A stretch of 64,000 bases of DNA. Origin: Obelidium mucronatum (Eukaryota; Chytridiomycota; Chytridiomycetes; Chytridiales; Chytriomycetaceae). Both the position numbers and the translations under genes were made by a program. Positions 59,442 to 64,000 of the stretch are shown in pieces; the first letter of the stretch is position 1, and each line of letters begins with the position of its first letter. The notes beneath the pieces were generated by a model. It saw only the letters and a list, made by a program, of their open reading frames with translations. It searched no databases and had not been told where the DNA came from. Location: contig JAIVFH010000016.1 in NCBI GenBank assembly GCA_025765595.1, positions 62,001-126,000 on the forward strand. Reading direction: 5' to 3'.

Positions 59442-60869
59442 GGAGGCTGCCGCCGCCGGGCTCCCCGCGTCCGGCGCCGACGCGTCCGTGGCGGCGCCCC
59501 CACAGCCCAGTCTGCCGCAAGCAGCAGCAAAAGAAGAAGAGCCAGAAGAAGTCCCCGAAGTCATGCGCGAGCTGCACTTCCAGCTGATTCCTTTTGTGCA
59601 GCAAGGACAGCCCCCCAACCCCACTGTCGAATGTCTCGAGCGCAAAATCAAAGAAGGCGATGTCGTGCGAATCGGCCGTAAAGTGGTCAAAAATGGCGTC
59701 GAGCAGATGCTCGAGGGCCAGAAAGATAGTATTCTTAATGTATGGTACCAATCAAAAGTCGTCAGCAGAAATCACGCAGAGATTTGGATCGCCGATGGGC
59801 AGGTAAAAGAAAAAACATCATTTTTCTTACTTTTGCTCGAAGGCGAGATAATAATTTGGAGAGGTGTAGCTGTTTGTCAAAGATGCGGGAAGCTCTTCTG
59901 GCACTTTCTTGAACAAGATGCGTTTGAGTCCGTCAGGAAAAGAAAGTCGACCTTACACGCTTCGCGAAAACGATTTATTAGTCTTTGGAGTCGATTACAA
60001 AGGAAAATCGGATGGTTAGTTTTTCTGCAATGTCTCCAAACCCAAAAACCCATTCTCCGTTTTTTTTTTTTAATTCAATGACAATTCATGGCAAAAGAGG
60101 ATTTGTATAAATGTGTCTCTGTTCGTATCGGGTTTTACGATAATACATGGATCAAACAGCTTCGGAAGAAGGCAAATCCGGCAAAGTAAGAAAGCAAACT
60201 TTCTGAATTTTAGTTCACTGTTTTTTAATTGTTGAGAACAAAAGGTTCAAGAAAGCCTTAAAGCAGCTACTGAGTGCATCAAATCCACATTCTGCTCATA
60301 CGGATGACGACGATGACTCGGCGCCGGAAGATTGTTGCATTTGTATCGGAGAAATAGCTCCACTACAAGCAATATTTATCGCCCCTTGTAGCCACTGCTT
60401 CCACTACAAATGTGTAAACAGTTTATTGATGCAAAGTCAAATGTTTCAATGTCCAATGTGTCGCCAAGTTGCAAATTTAGCAGCTTCTGTAAGCACAGAA
60501 AGTCTTAATAATGCCAGTCCAACAAAAACTCCAGGAAGCTCTCCCGTTAAGCAATCTATTCCTGATGATTCTGCTGCTAATAGTGGCTCAGATGGAATGG
60601 GTCATAATCGCGGGGAGACGGCAGTGCCTCCCGAAGATATTGGTTCCAACTCATCACCTTCACACCCGGTTCCAGCAATTCCAAATCATATAACCAGTGG
60701 AGGAGAGTCCGTACACTCGAGTTCCCCGTCTCTCAATTCACAAAGTAGCAAGTTTGGTTGGGGGAAAGGCAAAGACAAGGATGGTGGCCGACCTGGTTCT
60801 GGAAAGAAAATTTTTGGAGGTTTGTTTGGCGGCAAAAAGAAGGATGAGGCTAGCAGCAGTAATCAGTGA
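58954..60869 (+). CDS. DMA1: FHA-RING ubiquitin ligase (Dma1/Chf family)
   Basis: E3 ligase with a phosphopeptide-binding FHA domain and a RING, as in yeast Dma1/Dma2, which act in mitotic exit and spindle-position signalling. The start MNRSSSNVVAPAPD (58954) precedes a 200-residue Ala/Pro/Gly-rich low-complexity region, including an Ala run and HADADADADADAE. The FHA core reads VVRIGRKV, KVVSRNHAEIW and (next exon) KDAGSSSGTFLN. Its C-terminal half spans small exons near 60000-60250. The RING is CCICIGEIAP, CSHCFHYKC, CPMCRQ, with all Cys/His ligands present. The tail is Ser/Gly-rich and ends GGKKKDEASSSNQ. The low-complexity 5' part is GC-rich. Confidence 0.9.
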
Positions 60870-60941
60870 TTGGTAACTTATTCCACTGAATTGAGGACTT
60901 TTGCAATTACTCCTTTATTTTCAAAAACGAAAGAAAATTAC

Positions 60942-62135
60942 TTAAGCCAAAGATGTGATGATTCTAACCAAGATGGGTTGAAAAATTTTCCTTGACATTT
61001 TTAAATTCCCAACATCATATAATTGCATATCTTCGTGTGATTTCAAGAAGGGCTTGTATAAGGATGGGTTTTGGTCAGACAACTGAATCTCGGTGTCATC
61101 CATCAAGCCCCTAAACAATTTTGGCTTGTTCAAAGATGAGAAAACTATCATTTCCCGCTTAAAGATTCCACAAGTTTCAAAAGCAGTCATTATGACAAAT
61201 ACTTCCAATTTCTTTGATTCCATGAAATCGCGAATAACTTCCACCGCCTTGCCTGAATTATTTGCACAGTCTTCCCGAGCAGTCAGATTATCCCATGACG
61301 CACCGACACTCGAGATTCCAAGCTCAATTTTGTGTCCAATAACACCTCTTCCGCATGACGTCTGTTTGTAATCCTTTCGAAGCATCTCGAGACACGTAAG
61401 GGAAGAGGTATCGAACTTGGCCCGTTGCAGCGCTTCAAAGAGGCTAGATGCAGAAAAGCCGGGATCATCTCTTTGAATCACAGAAATCAGGAAGGAGGAC
61501 GCTTCCGCGTCCTGCGGCGTCAGACGGCCGGCAGCCGGATCCAGGTTGACGGTGTCGAGCAGAATAGGACACAGCAGCAGGGTGGCCAATGGCGCGTCGA
61601 TTGCATGGGCCAGGTTGTTCGCGGTGAATAGATTTGTGACCAGCGACGAGGCGCTCCCGACGGGCTCGACGATGCGCATCAGCTCGCAGTGGGTGTGCTT
61701 GCGCTCGTCGGCGTGGTGGTCGACGATGCCGACGACGGCGAACGCGTTGTTGAGGCGCCGCGTCAGCGACAGCGCCGGCGCGTTGTGGTCCGTCAGCACC
61801 AGGCGCGCGGGCGCGGCGGCGGCGGCGGCGGCGGCAGCGGCGGGCAGCGCGTCGAGAAACAGCAGCTGCGCCGCAATCTGCGCGTGCTCGTCCGGGTACG
61901 CCGCACGCAGCGCCGCCAGGCAGTCCGTGCGCAGCCGAAAGTCGGCGCGCTCGATCGCAACGAGCGGCGCAAACTCGCCCTGCGCGCCGTACTTGAGCGA
62001 AAGCAGGCGCGCGAGCCCGACCGCTGAAACAAGCGAGTCGACGTCGCACGCCTCGTTGCCAGCAACGATCGTCAGCGGCTTGTTGCCCGCTGGCGCAACA
62101 AGCGCTTTGCCAGCGGATGCAAGAAAATTTAACAT
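60942..62135 (-). CDS. PPX1: PRUNE/Ppx1-type DHH-DHHA2 exopolyphosphatase
   Basis: Single-exon gene of 397 residues. DHH-superfamily metal ligands are clear: GNEACDVDSLVSA, LTDHNAP, and the VDHHADE motif, then LLCPILLDTVNLDP. The C-terminal DHHA2 domain contains SCGRGVIGHKIELGISSVG and an ending typical of fungal exopolyphosphatases. Ppx1/PRUNE enzymes cleave polyphosphate or short nucleotides. The 5' 560 bp are strongly GC-rich and Ala-rich (a run of about nine Ala), and the 3' half is ordinary. Confidence 0.9.
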   Translation of the reverse strand: MLNFLASAGKALVAPAGNKPLTIVAGNEACDVDSLVSAVGLARLLSLKYGAQGEFAPLVAIERADFRLRTDCLAALRAAYPDEHAQIAAQLLFLDALPAAAAAAAAAAPARLVLTDHNAPALSLTRRLNNAFAVVGIVDHHADERKHTHCELMRIVEPVGSASSLVTNLFTANNLAHAIDAPLATLLLCPILLDTVNLDPAAGRLTPQDAEASSFLISVIQRDDPGFSASSLFEALQRAKFDTSSLTCLEMLRKDYKQTSCGRGVIGHKIELGISSVGASWDNLTAREDCANNSGKAVEVIRDFMESKKLEVFVIMTAFETCGIFKREMIVFSSLNKPKLFRGLMDDTEIQLSDQNPSLYKPFLKSHEDMQLYDVGNLKMSRKIFQPILVRIITSLA

Positions 62136-62146
62136 GCCTTGAATAT

Positions 62147-64000
62147 TTATATAAAGTTGGGATTCACATGATTCAGTGCCGCACGCAGTAACTCTCCTTC
62201 GTAAATAAACCCATCCGTCTCAAAGGATTTCATATGACCCTTGCCCTCAGCAATCCAGCTCTCTGTCTTGCAGTTTGCATTGCCTGAAACAGCTTGAACT
62301 CTCCATAGTCGTACCAGTATGGCCCTTTTAAGTTGCTTGTCCATCAGTGAGCTTCCTCCTTCAACTTGACTTATCCCCTTCCTTATTGACGATTCAAATC
62401 CCACAATATTTGATTTTTCCAACCAAAGAAATCCAATCCCATGAGCGATACACCGACAAAGCGCATTTAAGGGAGTTAATGGCTTCAACAAATTTGGTTT
62501 GTTTGTTTTTTGAATTTGTACAGTTATAGCGCGAATTGATGTTGCAAGGTTTGACTTGAGCACGGTATTTTGGCCAAGATTAGTATGAAGCTCTATTAGT
62601 AGCAGTAGAATTGTAATCCATATTCGAGCGGCAAGCGGGACTTGAAGAGGCTCGATTTCTTCTGTCTTTTCTAAACATGTCTCGAGATGCATGGATATTC
62701 GCCCCAAAAGGTACTTTGTGGATCCTTCATCACCATCGACGCCATGAAGAATCATAATTGCTGCTCTTAAAGCGTTTGACATACATGCAAGAGTTCGCAA
62801 TGAATCGTCCTGACTTACGGACTTAAAAAAAAAAAACAAGGAATTTTAAAATAAGAAATAAAAAAGGAAATGATAAGAATACAAACGTAAAGTTCCAAGG
62901 CTTGGTTGTACCACCTCTCAGCACTCTCAAAGACACCTTCCTCAGCAGCGAGTGCAGCTTGTCGAAAGTAAAACTCAGCATTTAACTCCTCATACTCATC
63001 TGTCAAATGAAATTTCATATCATCTTCAACCAAGGCCTTGCAACGGAAAAAATTCCCTCCGCTGATTTTTTTTTTTTTTAGTTAATTCAAGTATATAAAA
63101 GTGAACGCTGTAGTACATTAAATACAGATTTGCGGCGTCGTTTCGTGCAAGATAACAATCGTCTGAAAACCCACGTCCGCGGTTGCTCAATAACTCCTCC
63201 GCTGATTCTAACAGACGAAACGCAATGTTATGATTTTTTGTTCTCGGACCAAATGGTGCTTTCTTAACTGATCAAAGCAGCCGCTTCATTCCACTTTCCA
63301 TTTTTCCAATGATGTTGACCTTGAGATTTGAAGATTGCAGCGATAGATTTATCCTCTTCATCAGTAGGAACATAATCTGGTCCATTCGTTTCCTTGAAGT
63401 CATCCACAAGCTGCTGACAGCGCGCGCTTGCTATTTGACTCAATTTGTCGAACCCAAGAAGATTGAGCGAGGTGGAAAACTCAGCGAAATAGGACGCCAC
63501 AGCCAACTCCCGCTCCTTCATTAATTTCACTCCGAGAATAAGGCAGACTCCTTGCATTTCAATGAGTTCGAATGAAGGAGGCGTCATTTTTTGCCGGAGT
63601 CGTAGGGTTTGTACAATCTCATCTATAACTTTCCAATTGAGGTCGTGTGAATTTGAATTGATTCTTGATGTTCTCCTTGAACCTCTCCTTGACGCAATAG
63701 ATGCACGTATTGCATTTGTAGTTGGATTATTGGGTTGGAAAGCTTTTGAGAACGTTGACTTTACAAACGACGCCGAGACAGAAATTTGCTTTGCTTCGTC
63801 CTTGGATGCAAGTATTTGAGACGCTGCTCGAAACATTTTCGCGAATCTTGTTGCTGCAATGATATTGTTTGATGTGATCGGTTGTCCTGCCAACGCTAAC
63901 CCAGCTCGACAATGTTCCATCGATTCCACCATGTGTCTATTGAAAATTACAATGGAATGAATGAATAAGCTGAGAGAATATCTCAAGTTGTCTTTGGTTT
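62147..64000 (-). CDS. TPR-repeat protein, possibly SPO22/ZIP4-like (partial at right edge)
   Basis: C-terminal part of a helical repeat protein whose 5' end lies beyond 64000. Exons fit at 63264-63940 (HCRAGLALAG to HHWKNGKWNEAAALIS), about 63120-63250 (AFRLLESAEELL), 62880-63055 (YFRQAALAAEEGVFESAERW, a TPR unit) and 62147-62820 (end RAALNHVNPNFI). The segment GQHHWKNGKWNEA is a TPR-like unit as found in SPO22/ZIP4 meiotic proteins. The resemblance is weak and another TPR family is possible. The stop is 11 bp upstream (minus-strand sense) of the start of the PRUNE-like gene. Confidence 0.5.

Noticed and set aside
59062..59751. Minus-strand frames opposite the FHA-RING gene
   Set aside because: Gly/Arg-rich shadow of the Ala-rich coding region; no domain and the opposite strand has FHA and RING.
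61465..62049. Arg/Ala-rich frames over the PRUNE gene
   Set aside because: Shadow frames of a single-exon gene with intact DHH motifs.
1..64000. tRNA, rRNA, CRISPR and transposon signatures
   Set aside because: No cloverleaf with A/B boxes, rRNA-like stretch, spaced direct repeats, or transposase/reverse-transcriptase motif was seen by eye; a covariance-model scan would be decisive for tRNA.

Overview
This is nuclear DNA from a eukaryote with short GT-AG introns (about 35-250 nt), intergenic gaps that are often under 100 bp, and genes on both strands. The gene set points to a flagellated, early-diverging (chytrid-like) fungus. Fungal marks are an MMM1/ERMES subunit, a HAL/NPR-type kinase, a PHO80-type cyclin, LDB17, a CSF1/BLTP1 bridge protein, and the ATP-dependent DNA ligase family that I know from fungi. 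Marks lost from most non-flagellated fungi are a TMEM218-like ciliary transition-zone protein, SMG9 and a cyclic-nucleotide-gated-type channel. The assignment is an inference from gene content; no rRNA was seen.

Layout. 1-12 kb: 3' part of VWA8, CPSF2/CFT2, a fungal DNA ligase, a PHO80-like cyclin, and NPR2. 12-23 kb: a giant BLTP1/CSF1 lipid-transfer gene divergent from NPR2. 22.6-31.4 kb: NSUN5-type rRNA methyltransferase, RidA, a divergent H2B/H2A pair, a PPR-like protein, URA5, RPC11, and an FYRN/FYRC protein. 31.6-36 kb: eEF1B, dynactin p62, MMM1. 36-50.4 kb: a SHO1-like membrane SH3 protein, three tandem aquaporins, SMG9, a CHCHD5-type twin-CX9C protein, a HAL-type kinase, and a CNG-like channel. 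50.9-64 kb: LDB17, a large polytopic membrane protein, TMEM218, an MFSD1-like transporter, a DMA-type FHA-RING ligase, a PRUNE-type phosphatase, and a TPR protein running off the right edge.

Most of the window is housekeeping. The points most worth a second look are: (i) at least seven genes whose 5' coding ends are extremely GC-rich and switch to ordinary composition downstream; (ii) a stretch from 36 to 50 kb holding an osmosensor-like protein, three water channels, an ion-transport-regulating kinase family member and a cation channel; (iii) a TMEM218-like protein in a fungus; (iv) a channel with an unusual pore and a damaged nucleotide-binding cassette; and (v) a 16-nt perfect palindrome and related elements between the histone genes. 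I found no mobile element, CRISPR array or rRNA, and no tRNA that I could support.
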